A stretch of DNA of 64,000 nucleotides from Bacteroidota bacterium (GTDB taxonomy: Bacteria > Bacteroidota > Ignavibacteria > UBA10030 > UBA8401), in the NCBI GenBank assembly GCA_021796215.1, contig JAJYOK010000014.1:23602-87601 (forward strand), written 5' to 3'. Shown here in pieces: positions 33,767-43,298 of the stretch. A model generated the notes under the pieces. That model did not search any database and was not told the DNA's origin. It saw only the letters and a program-made list of their open reading frames with translations. The position numbers and the translations under genes are program-made. Position 1 is the first letter of the stretch. Each line of letters opens with the position of its first letter.

Positions 33767-33958
33767 ATGGCTAAAGTTTGTGAAATATGCGGCAAAAAGC
33801 CGATGACGGGGCACCATGTCAGCCACGCCAATAACAGAACTCCACGCCGCTGGCTTCCCAATTTGCAGGAAGTGCGTGCCGTTGTCAACGGTTCCGTCAA
33901 GCGTGTGGTTGTATGCAGTTCATGTTTGAAAGCGGGAAAAATTCAAAAAGCTGTTTAG
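33767..33958 (+). CDS. rpmB: 50S ribosomal protein L28
   Basis: 63-aa ribosomal protein. It begins [12 protein letters not shown] and carries two CxxC pairs (CEIC and CSSC), the zinc-binding form of L28. The N-terminal [15 protein letters not shown] block is diagnostic. The open frame extends 68 codons upstream, but that part overlaps the promoter and is not family sequence, so ATG 33767 is the start. A strong terminator follows directly. Confidence 0.96.
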   Translation: MAKVCEICGKKPMTGHHVSHANNRTPRRWLPNLQEVRAVVNGSVKRVVVCSSCLKAGKIQKAV

Positions 33959-33980
33959 GTAAAAATTCGCTTTGCGCAAA

Positions 33981-34009
33981 AAAAAAGCCATCATGCGATG
34001 GCTTTTTTT
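33981..34009 (+). terminator. rho-independent terminator after rpmB
   Basis: GCCATC-ATGC-GATGGC stem extended by flanking A and T runs, ending in seven T (34003-34009). Confidence 0.85.
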
Positions 34010-34061
34010 CTTTCTCCCCCTCCCTCTTTTTTCTTCTACCGTAATTCCTTACCTTAACTAT

Positions 34062-34676
34062 ATGTCACCGCCCAATCAATTGACACTTGTTCGTGTAATT
34101 CTGACGCCGGTCTTCGCTTTCTTGCTCATATCAGATTCAACGACAAACAAACAATTAGCGCTGCTCGTGTACGTTATCGCCGCGCTCACCGATTGGTATG
34201 ACGGCTGGGTCGCACGGCGCTGGGGTTTCATAACACGATGGGGAAAGTTTTTTGATCCGCTCGCCGATAAAATTCTCACTTCGACAGCCTTCATCATGTT
34301 CGCGTGGATCGGCTATGCTGATGCGTGGATGGTGTGGATTATTGTCGTGCGCGATCTATTGGTCACAGCGCTCCGCTCATATACAGAATATAAAGGAAAG
34401 CCGGTTGACACCAGCAAGTTTGCAAAAACAAAAACGTTTGTGCAGCTCGTCGTTATTTATCTTTTCCTCATCGCGTATGTTGTACGAAATTCACCGGCAT
34501 TGTACAGCATCGCCGGAACTATTGTCAATCGCATCATGATACCGGAAGTAACGTTCAGCGCAATGCTGATTGTTACATTCCTCACTGCATGGACAGGAAT
34601 TTTGTACGCAGTGCGTAATTGGCAAACCATTAAAGATCTTTTCTCGACGCATGCCCGAACCGCAGAATCGGAGTAA
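34062..34676 (+). CDS. pgsA: CDP-diacylglycerol-glycerol-3-phosphate 3-phosphatidyltransferase
   Basis: Inner-membrane enzyme making phosphatidylglycerophosphate, the committed step to phosphatidylglycerol. The CDP-alcohol phosphotransferase motif DG-x2-AR-x8-G-x3-D-x3-D is intact from DGWVARRW to FFDPLAD (about residues 46-69). Several membrane helices. ATG 34062 (MSPPNQLTLVRV) gives the family N-terminus; the open frame runs upstream into the rpmB terminator. It overlaps pgpA, which performs the next step. Confidence 0.93.
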   Translation: MSPPNQLTLVRVILTPVFAFLLISDSTTNKQLALLVYVIAALTDWYDGWVARRWGFITRWGKFFDPLADKILTSTAFIMFAWIGYADAWMVWIIVVRDLLVTALRSYTEYKGKPVDTSKFAKTKTFVQLVVIYLFLIAYVVRNSPALYSIAGTIVNRIMIPEVTFSAMLIVTFLTAWTGILYAVRNWQTIKDLFSTHARTAESE

Positions 34677-35151
34677 CACCGGCGCAACAGCTTCGCCTTC
34701 TTCTCTCTCGCCGCTGACAAAAATTTTTGGCTCCGCTCTTTACTCTGGATTTTCACCCGTTGCGTCGGGCACTGCCGGTTCATTCGTCGGATTGCTGATT
34801 TATTTTCTTCCCTCCTTCGAAAAAATTTATATCATTCTGCCGCTTTCGTGTTTCATTCTTGTGTTGGGTGCCTTCGCCGCCGAAAAAATGGAGGCCGTGT
34901 ATGGCTCTGATCCGCGGCAAGTGACAATTGATGAATTATTGGGAATGTGGGTCAGTTTGATTTTTCTTCAGAAAACAATTCCAATTGCAGCACTTGCGTT
35001 TGTTATCTTTAGAATTCTCGATATCGTCAAGCCATGGCCTGCGAGCCTTTTCGACAAACGAAACGGCGGGTGGAATATTATGCTCGATGATGTCGTGGCG
35101 GGAATCTATACAAACCTTCTGCTTCAGATTGGAATTTACTTCTTCTCATAA
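34651..35151 (+). CDS. pgpA: phosphatidylglycerophosphatase A
   Basis: Membrane phosphatase removing the phosphate from phosphatidylglycerophosphate. Family blocks GTAGSFVGL, RQVTIDELLGMW, FRILDIVKPWP and GGWNIMLDDVVAGI are visible. Length 166 aa is normal. The ATG at 34651 lies inside the pgsA 3' end (26-base overlap), so the two consecutive phosphatidylglycerol steps are translated together. Confidence 0.93.
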   Translation: MPEPQNRSNTGATASPSSLSPLTKIFGSALYSGFSPVASGTAGSFVGLLIYFLPSFEKIYIILPLSCFILVLGAFAAEKMEAVYGSDPRQVTIDELLGMWVSLIFLQKTIPIAALAFVIFRILDIVKPWPASLFDKRNGGWNIMLDDVVAGIYTNLLLQIGIYFFS

Positions 35152-35169
35152 GTGTATTTCAAAAAATTC

Positions 35170-36462
35170 ATGAACGGCGAAATTATTACTATTGGCGATG
35201 AACTGCTTATCGGGCAGGTCATCAATACGAATCAGGCATTTATTGCTGAACAGCTTAACGGCGTTGGAATTTATGTCGAATTCATGTCGAGTGTCGGCGA
35301 TAACCTTACACACATTTTCGATGCGTTTGCAACGGCGATGAAGCGTGCAAATGTTGTGTGCGTTACCGGCGGACTTGGTCCCACGCACGACGACATTACA
35401 AAGCAAGCGCTATGCAAGTTCTTCAAAACCGAGCTTGTCGTACATCAGCAAACTTTAAATAAAATTAAAGTGCTTTTTGAACAAAGAAATCTTCGTATGA
35501 CACAAGCAAGCGCAGATCAGGCTTTGGTGCCGCGCGGATGCACTGTGTTGGAAAACGCAATCGGCAGCGCACCGGGAATGCTGTTCGAAGATCGTTCAAC
35601 GACAGAAGAAAAATATCTCATCGCAATGCCGGGCGTTCCATTCGAAATGGAAAAAATCGTCGCAGACAGTGTCATTCCTTTTTTCGAAAAGAAAAAACTT
35701 TCATCAATTGTACGGCATCGCACGCTGAAAACAACCGGCATCAGCGAATCTGTTCTCTCTGAAAAATTAGGCAGCATTCAGGAAATTACCGGCACGGATG
35801 GCTCTTTAACGCTGGCATTTTTGCCAAATCCATTCGGCACAAAACTTCGTCTCACTGTTCGCGAACACTCCATCGAAGCCGCCGAACAAAAACTATTGCA
35901 TGCTGAAACGCTGATCCGCTCAAAAGCAGAAAAATATATTTACAGTTCAAGCGAGCTTGAATTGGAAGATGTCATCGGCGAACTTTTTCGTGAGCGAAAA
36001 CTCACGCTCGCAACAGCCGAATCGTGTACCGGCGGAATGATCGCCAACCGCATCACGAATGTTTCAGGAAGTTCGGAATATTTTCTCCGCGGACATGTTA
36101 CGTACAGCAATATTTCAAAAACAGAATTGCTTTCGGTGGATGAAAACATCCTTGCAAAATACGGAGCTGTCAGCCGTGAGGTTGCCGAAGCAATGGCGTC
36201 TGGTGCGCGGGAGAGCGCTAAATCTGACATTGCAATCTCCACAACCGGCATTGCCGGACCTACAGGCGGAACTTCCGAAAAACCGGTCGGACTTGTGTGG
36301 ATCGGTTACGCTGACCGCGAAATTACTTTTGCGATGAAATTCAATTTCGGCGATCATCGTTTGCGATTTAAGGAAAGAGCAAGCCAAGCGGCGCTGGAGC
36401 TGCTGAGAAGAAAACTGCTGGGAATTCCGGTTATTGAAAATCCGCCGGGGCGGAAAGAATGA
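35170..36462 (+). CDS. cinA: CinA-family protein (nicotinamide-nucleotide amidase)
   Basis: 430-aa two-domain protein. The N-terminal MoaB/MogA-like domain (GGLGPTHDD near residue 70) is an ADP-ribose pyrophosphatase-like domain in characterised members. The C-terminal PncC domain (TLATAESCTGGMIANRIT, about 281-298, and STTGIAGPTGG) deamidates nicotinamide mononucleotide to recycle NAD. I chose ATG 35170 (MNGEIITIGDELLIGQ) over the upstream GTG at 35152. Placed in a pgsA-pgpA-cinA-thpR-recA-recX run, a common bacterial order. Confidence 0.93.
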   Translation: MNGEIITIGDELLIGQVINTNQAFIAEQLNGVGIYVEFMSSVGDNLTHIFDAFATAMKRANVVCVTGGLGPTHDDITKQALCKFFKTELVVHQQTLNKIKVLFEQRNLRMTQASADQALVPRGCTVLENAIGSAPGMLFEDRSTTEEKYLIAMPGVPFEMEKIVADSVIPFFEKKKLSSIVRHRTLKTTGISESVLSEKLGSIQEITGTDGSLTLAFLPNPFGTKLRLTVREHSIEAAEQKLLHAETLIRSKAEKYIYSSSELELEDVIGELFRERKLTLATAESCTGGMIANRITNVSGSSEYFLRGHVTYSNISKTELLSVDENILAKYGAVSREVAEAMASGARESAKSDIAISTTGIAGPTGGTSEKPVGLVWIGYADREITFAMKFNFGDHRLRFKERASQAALELLRRKLLGIPVIENPPGRKE

Positions 36463-37067
36463 ATTCCCGCGCAGAGCACGCCACACGCACCTTCATCAGC
36501 ATTTTTCCTCCGGAAGAAATCCAAACCGAGCTCGCGAACATTCAGGCAGAGTTAAAAAAAGCGCTGTTACCGGTTCGTTGGGAGCCGCCGGAAAAACTTC
36601 ACATCACTATGAAATTTCTTGGCGATCTCACTCCACAGCAGCTTGAAGAACTTTCCCGGCATTTGCCTGACGCCGTGAAAAATTTCTCTTCATTTGAAAT
36701 TACACTGGTCCAAGCAGGTTGCTTCCCCTCGAAAAGAGCCCCGCGCATCTTTTGGGTTGGTTCTGAACAAAATGCGAACGCAACATTGGTAGAATGCTTT
36801 CAAACAATAGAATCCGCGTGCGCTGCACTTGGCTTCGCAAAAGACGAGCGCCCGTTCCATCCCCACATCACGCTCGGACGAACGAAGGGAATTGTCTCCA
36901 ACGGCTTGCCAAACAGCAACGGTGTTTTCAACTTGATAAAGACCCTTGAAAGTATTACTTTTGAACCATTAAAGTTCCGTTGCGCGGAAATTGCCGTGAT
37001 GAAAAGTACACTCACGCAAAGGGGCTCGTTCTACCAGAACGTAATAAATATTCCACTGCCACCTTAG
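36459..37067 (+). CDS. thpR: RNA 2',3'-cyclic phosphodiesterase (2H/LigT family)
   Basis: 202-aa protein with the two HxT/S motifs of the 2H phosphoesterases: HIT at about 48-50 and HIT at about 136-138. Characterised members open 2',3'-cyclic phosphates at RNA ends; the biological role is unclear. Its ATG overlaps the cinA stop (ATGA), and recA begins 9 bases after its stop. Confidence 0.92.
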   Translation: MNSRAEHATRTFISIFPPEEIQTELANIQAELKKALLPVRWEPPEKLHITMKFLGDLTPQQLEELSRHLPDAVKNFSSFEITLVQAGCFPSKRAPRIFWVGSEQNANATLVECFQTIESACAALGFAKDERPFHPHITLGRTKGIVSNGLPNSNGVFNLIKTLESITFEPLKFRCAEIAVMKSTLTQRGSFYQNVINIPLPP

Positions 37068-37076
37068 GAGAACGTT

Positions 37077-38171
37077 ATGCCGGAAGACAAAGAATCAAAA
37101 TTACAGGCACTCAAAGTTGCCATTGATCAGATCGAGAAGCAGCACGGAAAGGGAGCAATCATGAAATTGGGCGAAGGACCCATCATGAAAATTGATTCCA
37201 TTTCCACCGGATCAATTTCGCTCGACGCGGCGCTTGGCATCGGAGGCATTCCGCGCGGAAGAGTTATCGAAATTTATGGGCCTGAATCTTCCGGAAAGAC
37301 AACGATTTGCCTGCACATCATTGCCGAAGCGCAGAAACAAGGCGGCCTTGCCGCATTCGTGGACGCCGAACACGCACTTGATATGGGCTATGCGAAAAAA
37401 TTAGGCGTGGATACCAACAATCTTCTTCTCTCTCAGCCGGAATTCGGCGAACAGGCTCTTGAAATTGTTGAAACACTGGTCCGCAGCGGTGCGCTCGATG
37501 TTATTGTCATTGATTCGGTCGCAGCTCTTACGCCGCGCGCAGAAATTGAAGGCGAGATGGGCGATCCTTCTATGGGCGTGCAAGCGCGATTGATGTCGCA
37601 AGCGCTGCGAAAACTCACTTCCGCAATCAGCAAATCGAAAACATCAGTCATTTTCACAAACCAGCTCCGCATGAAAATCGGTGTGATGTTCGGCAATCCT
37701 GAAACAACCACCGGCGGCAACGCGCTGAAATTTTATGCGTCTGTCCGAATGGATGTGCGCCGTATCGAAGCGATCAAAGACGGCACGAACGTCATCGGCA
37801 ACCGGACACGGGTGAAGGTTGTGAAAAACAAAGTTGCACCGCCGTTCCGCGAAGCACTGTTCGATATTTTTTACAACGAGGGGATTTCAAGATTAGGCGA
37901 CTTGATTGATGTGGCCGTTGAACATAACATCATCGTCAAAAGCGGCTCGTGGTTTTCGTACAAAGAAGAACGTATTGGTCAGGGCAGAGATGCTGTGAAA
38001 GCATATCTCTCTTCTTCTCCCAAAATCGCTGAAGAGGTTCTTCATGAGGTGCGGAAAAAATTAGGCTTGAGCGGCGATAAGGAAACCCAAGCGACGGCAA
38101 AAACGGCAGCAGCACCACCGCCAGCTGTTAAACAACCTGAATCACACCCGGCAAAGAAAGCCACAAAATAA
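37077..38171 (+). CDS. recA: recombinase A
   Basis: ATP-dependent strand-exchange protein for recombinational repair and SOS induction. Walker A GPESSGKT (68-75), the conserved [11 protein letters not shown] segment near 121, and loop-2 region [22 protein letters not shown]. Length 364 aa, with a C-terminal Ala/Pro/Lys-rich tail. Good AGGAGAACGTT ribosome binding site. It is inside an operon, and no SOS box was recognised upstream. recX follows by 15 bases. Confidence 0.98.
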   Translation: MPEDKESKLQALKVAIDQIEKQHGKGAIMKLGEGPIMKIDSISTGSISLDAALGIGGIPRGRVIEIYGPESSGKTTICLHIIAEAQKQGGLAAFVDAEHALDMGYAKKLGVDTNNLLLSQPEFGEQALEIVETLVRSGALDVIVIDSVAALTPRAEIEGEMGDPSMGVQARLMSQALRKLTSAISKSKTSVIFTNQLRMKIGVMFGNPETTTGGNALKFYASVRMDVRRIEAIKDGTNVIGNRTRVKVVKNKVAPPFREALFDIFYNEGISRLGDLIDVAVEHNIIVKSGSWFSYKEERIGQGRDAVKAYLSSSPKIAEEVLHEVRKKLGLSGDKETQATAKTAAAPPPAVKQPESHPAKKATK

Positions 38172-38186
38172 TTTCAACAACGTGCC

Positions 38187-38831
38187 ATGCGCATAACGAA
38201 AATCGAATGCCAAAAGAAATATCCATCGCGGCGTTCGATTTTCATTGATGGAGAATTTGCATTCGGCGTCAGCCTTGACGGGCTTGTACGGCTTTCGCTG
38301 TATGAAGGGCGCGAGCTTTCTAAAGCGGAAAGCCGCGAGCTTCAGCAGCTGGCGGAAGAAGCAAACGCAAAACAACTTGCCTTGAAATATCTTTCGCGAC
38401 GTCCACGCACTGAAAAAGAGATTGGCGACTACCTTGCAAAGAAAAAATACAGCGCGCAGGCGACGCAGCACACAATCGACACGTTGAATAATTTACGGTT
38501 GCTTGACGATGCCGAGTTTGCGCGAATGTTTTGCCGCGACATGATCCGACGAAAACCGGCCGGAGAAAGAATTCTCCGCGGCGCACTGTTCAGAAAAGGC
38601 GTGAACAAAGAAATTATTGATACGGTAATGCCGGAATTCTTTTCGCATGACGCAGAACGCGAACTGGCACTGAACGCAGGCAAAAAGCAATACACCAAAC
38701 TCCTGCGTTCGCGGTCGCACATGGAAAAGCTTCAGTTTAAAAAGCGCTTGTTCGATTTTTTGGTTCGCCGCGGATTTGATTTCGATACCATTCAGTACGT
38801 TGTCCGACAATTAATCACAGAAAAACAATGA
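38187..38831 (+). CDS. recX: regulatory protein RecX
   Basis: 214-aa helical-repeat protein that modulates RecA filaments. The family pattern of three-helix units is visible: ALKYLSRRPRTEKEIGDYLAKK near 68, LDDAEFARMFCRDMIRRKPAG near 110 and a third towards the end. Its first 60 residues form an extra N-terminal part (RITKIECQKKYPSRRSIF) seen in many FCB homologues. Its stop overlaps the next gene by 4 bases (ATGA). Confidence 0.92.
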   Translation: MRITKIECQKKYPSRRSIFIDGEFAFGVSLDGLVRLSLYEGRELSKAESRELQQLAEEANAKQLALKYLSRRPRTEKEIGDYLAKKKYSAQATQHTIDTLNNLRLLDDAEFARMFCRDMIRRKPAGERILRGALFRKGVNKEIIDTVMPEFFSHDAERELALNAGKKQYTKLLRSRSHMEKLQFKKRLFDFLVRRGFDFDTIQYVVRQLITEKQ

Positions 38832-39865
38832 CAAACTTTTTCAGCCGCCGCCCGTGGAAAGTATTTGTCGTTACGTTTTGCATCTCAGCACCGATTTTCA
38901 TTCTTTCATTGTTCGATCAGGTCTTTTATCTGCTGGTCATGGCGTTTGCGCTGATGATGATCCTTAAACCGCTCGTAGATTATTTGGAAAATAAACAGAT
39001 TCCCCGCGCCGCGGCAATCATAGGCATTTATCTTGTTCTTGCGGGAATGGTCGTTATCGGTTTCATGACAGTGTACCCGATTATTGTTGCGCAGGTTTCA
39101 AATCTTTCGACATCGTTTGACAGCCAGCACCTTACCGTCATGTTGAAGCAGATCGGTGCATCCATTTCGCAAACAATCCCCTTTCTCAAACCGGAACAAG
39201 TTGCCGCGAAACTGAACACGTTTTTGGCAGATATGACAGCACCGGCTGAAGGCTTGTTGACGAGCGCTATCAGTATTGTTGCTTCCTTAGTCGTTGTTCC
39301 GTTCCTTACATTTTTCCTTTTGCTTGATTACTACAAAATACAGAAAGCGTTCATCGAAAATGTTCCGAACAAATATTTTGAAATGGCGCTCAATGTCATC
39401 CACAAGCTTGAAGAACAAATCAGCAAATACATTCAGGGAACGGTAATCGAATCACTGATTGTTGCCGTGTTATACGTTGTTGCCTATTACATCATCGGCG
39501 TTCAATATGCAACAGTGCTCGGTATTTTTGGCGGCATAATGAACATTATACCGTTCGCCGGACCGTTCATCGGCGCAATACCGGTGGTGTTCGTTTCCAT
39601 TATCCAATATGGCGATATTTCAAAACTCATTTGGATCATCATGTCAACGATTGTTGTCCAGCAAATTGATCAACTCTTCGTTCAGCCGACAGTATTCAGC
39701 AGAGTGATGGACATTCATCCGCTGACGATGTTCGTTGTTATTCTTATCGGCGGACAACTGCTCGGCGTGATGGGAATGGTGCTCTCCATTCCGATTTACA
39801 CCGTTATTTTAGTGACAGCGAGAGAAACAAACTGGGGTTTGAAAAATTATAGGATCACACAATAA
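38828..39865 (+). CDS. AI-2E/PerM family membrane transporter
   Basis: 345-aa inner-membrane protein of the AI-2 exporter (PerM, YdiK, TqsA) superfamily, with about eight helices arranged as pairs around a central loop. The conserved segment GIFGGIMNIIPFAGPFIGAIP (about 236-256) is characteristic. The transported molecule is not predictable. It overlaps recX by 4 bases, so it belongs to the recA run. Confidence 0.88.
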   Translation: MTNFFSRRPWKVFVVTFCISAPIFILSLFDQVFYLLVMAFALMMILKPLVDYLENKQIPRAAAIIGIYLVLAGMVVIGFMTVYPIIVAQVSNLSTSFDSQHLTVMLKQIGASISQTIPFLKPEQVAAKLNTFLADMTAPAEGLLTSAISIVASLVVVPFLTFFLLLDYYKIQKAFIENVPNKYFEMALNVIHKLEEQISKYIQGTVIESLIVAVLYVVAYYIIGVQYATVLGIFGGIMNIIPFAGPFIGAIPVVFVSIIQYGDISKLIWIIMSTIVVQQIDQLFVQPTVFSRVMDIHPLTMFVVILIGGQLLGVMGMVLSIPIYTVILVTARETNWGLKNYRITQ

Positions 39866-40543
39866 ATGTCACGCATTGTTTTCGATATTGAAACATTCGG
39901 CGCGCCGCTTGAGTCGTTCGATGAAGCAAGTCAGCATTATCTGACAAAATTCGCCGACTCAGAAGAAAAGATCGAAGAAGTTCGACGCAATCTTAACCTT
40001 CACGCACTGACGGCACAGGTCATTGCAATTTCGTTGTTGAATCCTGATTCCTCGATGGGAAAAGTTCTCTTTCAGTCGGATAAGAAAGAAGAATATCTGT
40101 CGGATGACGGACATGTGCAGTTCACATCGGGAAGCGAACGGGAAATTCTGGAAGAGTTCTGGAAATTAATTGCACCGTACAATCAGTTTATTACGTTCAA
40201 CGGGCGCGCATTTGATTGTCCGTTTCTGATGATTCGTTCGGCGCTTCTCGGCGTCCGCCCGACACGAAACCTTATGCCGTATCGGTACGACGCACAGATT
40301 CATTGCGATCTTCTTGAACAGCTTACGTTCTACAACACAACACGAAGATTCAATCTCGATTTTTTCTGTAAATCGTTCGGCATTGAAAGTCCGAAAAACG
40401 GCGGCATCACCGGACTTGACATGCGCGAATTATTTGAAGCAAAACGGTTTCACGACATTGCGGAATATTGCTGGGGAGACACAAAAGCAACTGCGGAACT
40501 TTATCGCCGGTGGAATAATTTTCTCAATTTCTCTGAAAAATAA
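39866..40543 (+). CDS. PolB-like 3'-5' exonuclease family protein
   Basis: 225-aa ribonuclease-H-like DnaQ-type exonuclease. Exo I VFDIETFG (residues 4-11), Exo II ITFNGRAFDCPFL (near 109-121) and Exo III YCWGDTKATAELY (near 202-214) carry the four acidic residues. Members are stand-alone relatives of the PolB proofreading domain with uncharacterised substrates. It follows the transporter with no gap. The recA-recX neighbours suggest a DNA-repair role. A strong terminator ends the run. Confidence 0.85.
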   Translation: MSRIVFDIETFGAPLESFDEASQHYLTKFADSEEKIEEVRRNLNLHALTAQVIAISLLNPDSSMGKVLFQSDKKEEYLSDDGHVQFTSGSEREILEEFWKLIAPYNQFITFNGRAFDCPFLMIRSALLGVRPTRNLMPYRYDAQIHCDLLEQLTFYNTTRRFNLDFFCKSFGIESPKNGGITGLDMRELFEAKRFHDIAEYCWGDTKATAELYRRWNNFLNFSEK

Positions 40544-40568
40544 TTCTCAAAGGCAAAGCAATTACAAA

Positions 40569-40600
40569 CGAAAAAGCCTCCTTTAAGAGAGGCTTTTTCG
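40569..40600. terminator. bidirectional terminator between the exonuclease and bioY
   Basis: Perfect 12-bp stem CGAAAAAGCCTC / GAGGCTTTTTCG with loop CTTTAAGA, between convergent genes. Confidence 0.9.
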
Positions 40601-40627
40601 TTTCCGCTGGAAAAATTTTCAAAAAAA

Positions 40628-41242
40628 TTACGCCGGTAGTTTTCTATATCGTTTTGCAAACTCGTTATAGATTGCGGCAGCGGCAAAAAGTTTCAACAAA
40701 TCCCACCACGAGAAAATAAGAAATCCGCTGATGAACGCTTCAGAAAGATTATGGATGAAACCGGCATACAGGAAAAGTGTTCCGCATGCAAATATCACCG
40801 CAAGTCCGATTGCCATTGAAAAAAGCGTCCAGAGATAGCCGCGCTTCACATCTATCTGCCGAAAGGATGGCGGATGTTTCATAAGATAGCCGATAACAAC
40901 TGTGCCGATGACAAATCCGATGAGGTAACCTCCGGTCACTCCGCTGAAAAGAGAAAGTCCCGCAGTTCCGCCGGCAAAAACCGGAATTCCGACAGCGCCG
41001 GCCGACACATACAAAAGCTGACTTAACGCGCCGTTTCTACTTCCCAAAAAAGCAGCGCCAAGCAAAATAAAAAAAGTTTGCAGTGTGTAAGGCACGGGGT
41101 TGTGAGGTATTTCAATCTGCGCACCCAGCGCTGTCAATGCCGCAAAAGAAAAAATCCATCCTGCCTGTGCTGCAACGGACGAATGCTCCGCATTAAGAGA
41201 ATCAACCATCGTCGTCAAAAATGTTTTTTGTGCTGTTTCCAT
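40628..41242 (-). CDS. bioY: biotin transporter BioY
   Basis: 204-aa substrate-binding membrane subunit of an ECF-type biotin transporter. About six helices; family blocks are QIEIPHNPVPYTLQTFFILLG-like near residue 42 (IPHNPVPYTLQTFF) and GGTAGLSLFSGVTGGYLIGF near 88-107. BioM/BioN or shared EcfAT genes are not in the window. It lies 10 bases after the alpha/beta-hydrolase gene on the same strand. Confidence 0.93.
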   Translation of the reverse strand: METAQKTFLTTMVDSLNAEHSSVAAQAGWIFSFAALTALGAQIEIPHNPVPYTLQTFFILLGAAFLGSRNGALSQLLYVSAGAVGIPVFAGGTAGLSLFSGVTGGYLIGFVIGTVVIGYLMKHPPSFRQIDVKRGYLWTLFSMAIGLAVIFACGTLFLYAGFIHNLSEAFISGFLIFSWWDLLKLFAAAAIYNEFAKRYRKLPA

Positions 41243-41252
41243 TTTTACTCCA

Positions 41253-42107
41253 TTATGATAAATGCTTATGAAACCACGTTGATGTTAATTCCAACACGCG
41301 CGTCATATTCGGACTCTCTTTTTTGTACGGGTGCCGTGCGCCGTACATATGCCCTGCTCCTTCAAGAAAAACAATTTCTGTCAGCGATTTATCCGACGAG
41401 TCGTACAATGTTTCCGCTTCCTTTTTCGGTACCGGAATATCTGCGGTTCCCTGTATAATAAGAAATGGTTTGTGAAGTTGCTTGACAGCTTTCAAAATAT
41501 TCAATCGCCCGGCATTGGCATCAAGATCATCAAGAAACGCAGTCGTCATTCTGAAAATGCTGAGCGCGTTCATTGAAGGTAGATCAACAAATCCTTTTTC
41601 GCGCCATCGTCGTTTTTGTTCTTCCGTGTACCTGTCAAAATGTGAAATCGTTGACCAGCCGCTCACAGCTTTGATCCGCTCATCTTCCTTTGCTTTGATA
41701 ATTGCAACTCCACCGCCGCGTGAATGCCCGATAATGCCGATCTTGCTACGATCAACCGGTACATCAGAAAAATTATTCCCATCCACCGCATTCAAAATTG
41801 TTTCAACATCTTCCAGCTCTTGGCTGATTGTGTTCACAGAAAATTTTTCACGCTCAGAAAATTTTCTCGGCTCATCACCGATACCATTGTGAGAAAAATT
41901 GAAAACGATAGAAACAAATCCATGCTCAGCAAAAAATCTTCCGATTGCGGGAAACGGACCCCAATCTTTGAATGCCTTGAATCCGTGGCATACTGTGAGC
42001 AGCGGCAATTTTTCTTGCAAGCCGTCATCGGGCTTCCAGCGAATATCTCCGCGTATTCTTGCATGAGTGGGACCAATTTGAAAAGAACGCTCAATAAGTT
42101 CAGCCAT
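41253..42107 (-). CDS. alpha/beta-hydrolase (dienelactone-hydrolase-like)
   Basis: 284-aa soluble hydrolase. The nucleophile elbow is GHSRGGG (serine near 130). A late aspartate in IIQGTADIPVP and the histidine in GAGHMYG (about residue 255) complete the triad. Similar to DLH or BAAT-type esterases; substrate unknown. It precedes bioY in a likely two-gene unit, but the pairing gives no obvious metabolic link. Confidence 0.82.
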   Translation of the reverse strand: MAELIERSFQIGPTHARIRGDIRWKPDDGLQEKLPLLTVCHGFKAFKDWGPFPAIGRFFAEHGFVSIVFNFSHNGIGDEPRKFSEREKFSVNTISQELEDVETILNAVDGNNFSDVPVDRSKIGIIGHSRGGGVAIIKAKEDERIKAVSGWSTISHFDRYTEEQKRRWREKGFVDLPSMNALSIFRMTTAFLDDLDANAGRLNILKAVKQLHKPFLIIQGTADIPVPKKEAETLYDSSDKSLTEIVFLEGAGHMYGARHPYKKESPNMTRVLELTSTWFHKHLS

Positions 42108-42214
42108 ATCTCGTAAAGAAAATATACAAAGGGGCGCCGAATGTCAAGAAATGTGAATGCAACGGCAATTTCGGGCTCCCAAATTTTCAATTATCAAATT
42201 CCCGTGAAAAATTA

Positions 42215-42243
42215 TTGACTCTCTTCACCGATTTGTTTATCTT
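42215..42243 (+). promoter_or_regulatory. sigma-70 promoter for prs
   Basis: TTGACT (42215-42220), a 17-base spacer, TATCTT (42238-42243). It leaves a leader of roughly 80 bases before the prs ATG. Confidence 0.65.
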
Positions 42244-42332
42244 AGAAGGCTAAATTTACAGAAAAGCAGTGTAAAACCCAAGATTTTTGCTTTTAGAAAC
42301 TGAAGTTTCGCAAAAAAGAAGACCATTACTTA

Positions 42333-43286
42333 ATGGGTGAACTCAAAGTTTTCTCTGGGCGTGCAAATCGCCCGCTCGCTGAAGCGATTGCCAAGCATTT
42401 GAAACAGCCGCTGGGCGTTTTGGATATTGCAGATTTCAGCGACGGCGAAATTTGGGTAAAGTTCATTGACAATGTCCGCGGCGCGGATGTATATATCATT
42501 CAGCCAACAAATCCGCCAGCAGATAATCTGATGGAATTGCTCATCACGATTGATGCTGCCAAGCGCGCTTCGGCACAGCGCGTGACTGCCGTGATACCGT
42601 ATTTCGGATATGCACGTCAGGATAGAAAAGATCAGCCACGTGTTGCTATCACGGCGAAATTAGCGGCAAATCTCATTACTACTGCCGGAGCGGATCGGGT
42701 GATCACAATGGATTTGCACGCACCGCAAATCCAGGGATTTTTTGATATTCCGTTTGATCATTTGTATTCTTCAGTCGTGTTCGTTGATTACTATCGAAAG
42801 AAACATATTAAGGATTTGGCGGTTGTCTCTCCGGATGTCGGCGGAATTAAAATGGCACGCGCGTATGCGAAACGATTGGACGCTGATTTGGTGTTGATTG
42901 ATAAGCGGCGGCCGCGCCCTAACGAAGTTGAAGTGATGAACATCGTCGGCAACATTGAAGGAAAAAATGTTCTCATTGTTGACGATCTCATTGATACGGC
43001 AGGAACGTTCACCAATGCTGTCAGCGCGCTGAAGAAGGCTGGTGCAAAAAATATTTACGGCGCATGCACGCACCCGATTCTATCCGGCCACGCGTTGGAA
43101 AGAATTAACGCTTCTGACATTACGACATTGTTGGTGACAGACACCATTCAACTGCAACACAAGTCGCCGAAAATTGACGTCATGTCCGTTGCAAAAATTT
43201 TTTCCGAAGCAATTCGGCGTTCGTATAAAAACCTATCTATAAGTTCATTGTTTGATGTTGATAAAGATAAATTTACAGAGAGTTAA
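42333..43286 (+). CDS. prs: ribose-phosphate pyrophosphokinase
   Basis: Makes PRPP from ribose 5-phosphate and ATP, feeding purine, pyrimidine, histidine, tryptophan and NAD synthesis. The PRPP-binding loop DDLIDTAGT (about 217-225), the metal-binding MDLHAPQIQGFFDIP (about 126-140) and the flexible loop region DKRRPRPNEVE are present. Length 317 aa is standard. Followed by rplY (12-base gap) and pth, a common bacterial order. Confidence 0.97.
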   Translation: MGELKVFSGRANRPLAEAIAKHLKQPLGVLDIADFSDGEIWVKFIDNVRGADVYIIQPTNPPADNLMELLITIDAAKRASAQRVTAVIPYFGYARQDRKDQPRVAITAKLAANLITTAGADRVITMDLHAPQIQGFFDIPFDHLYSSVVFVDYYRKKHIKDLAVVSPDVGGIKMARAYAKRLDADLVLIDKRRPRPNEVEVMNIVGNIEGKNVLIVDDLIDTAGTFTNAVSALKKAGAKNIYGACTHPILSGHALERINASDITTLLVTDTIQLQHKSPKIDVMSVAKIFSEAIRRSYKNLSISSLFDVDKDKFTES

Positions 43287-43298
43287 AAGGAGTTCATT

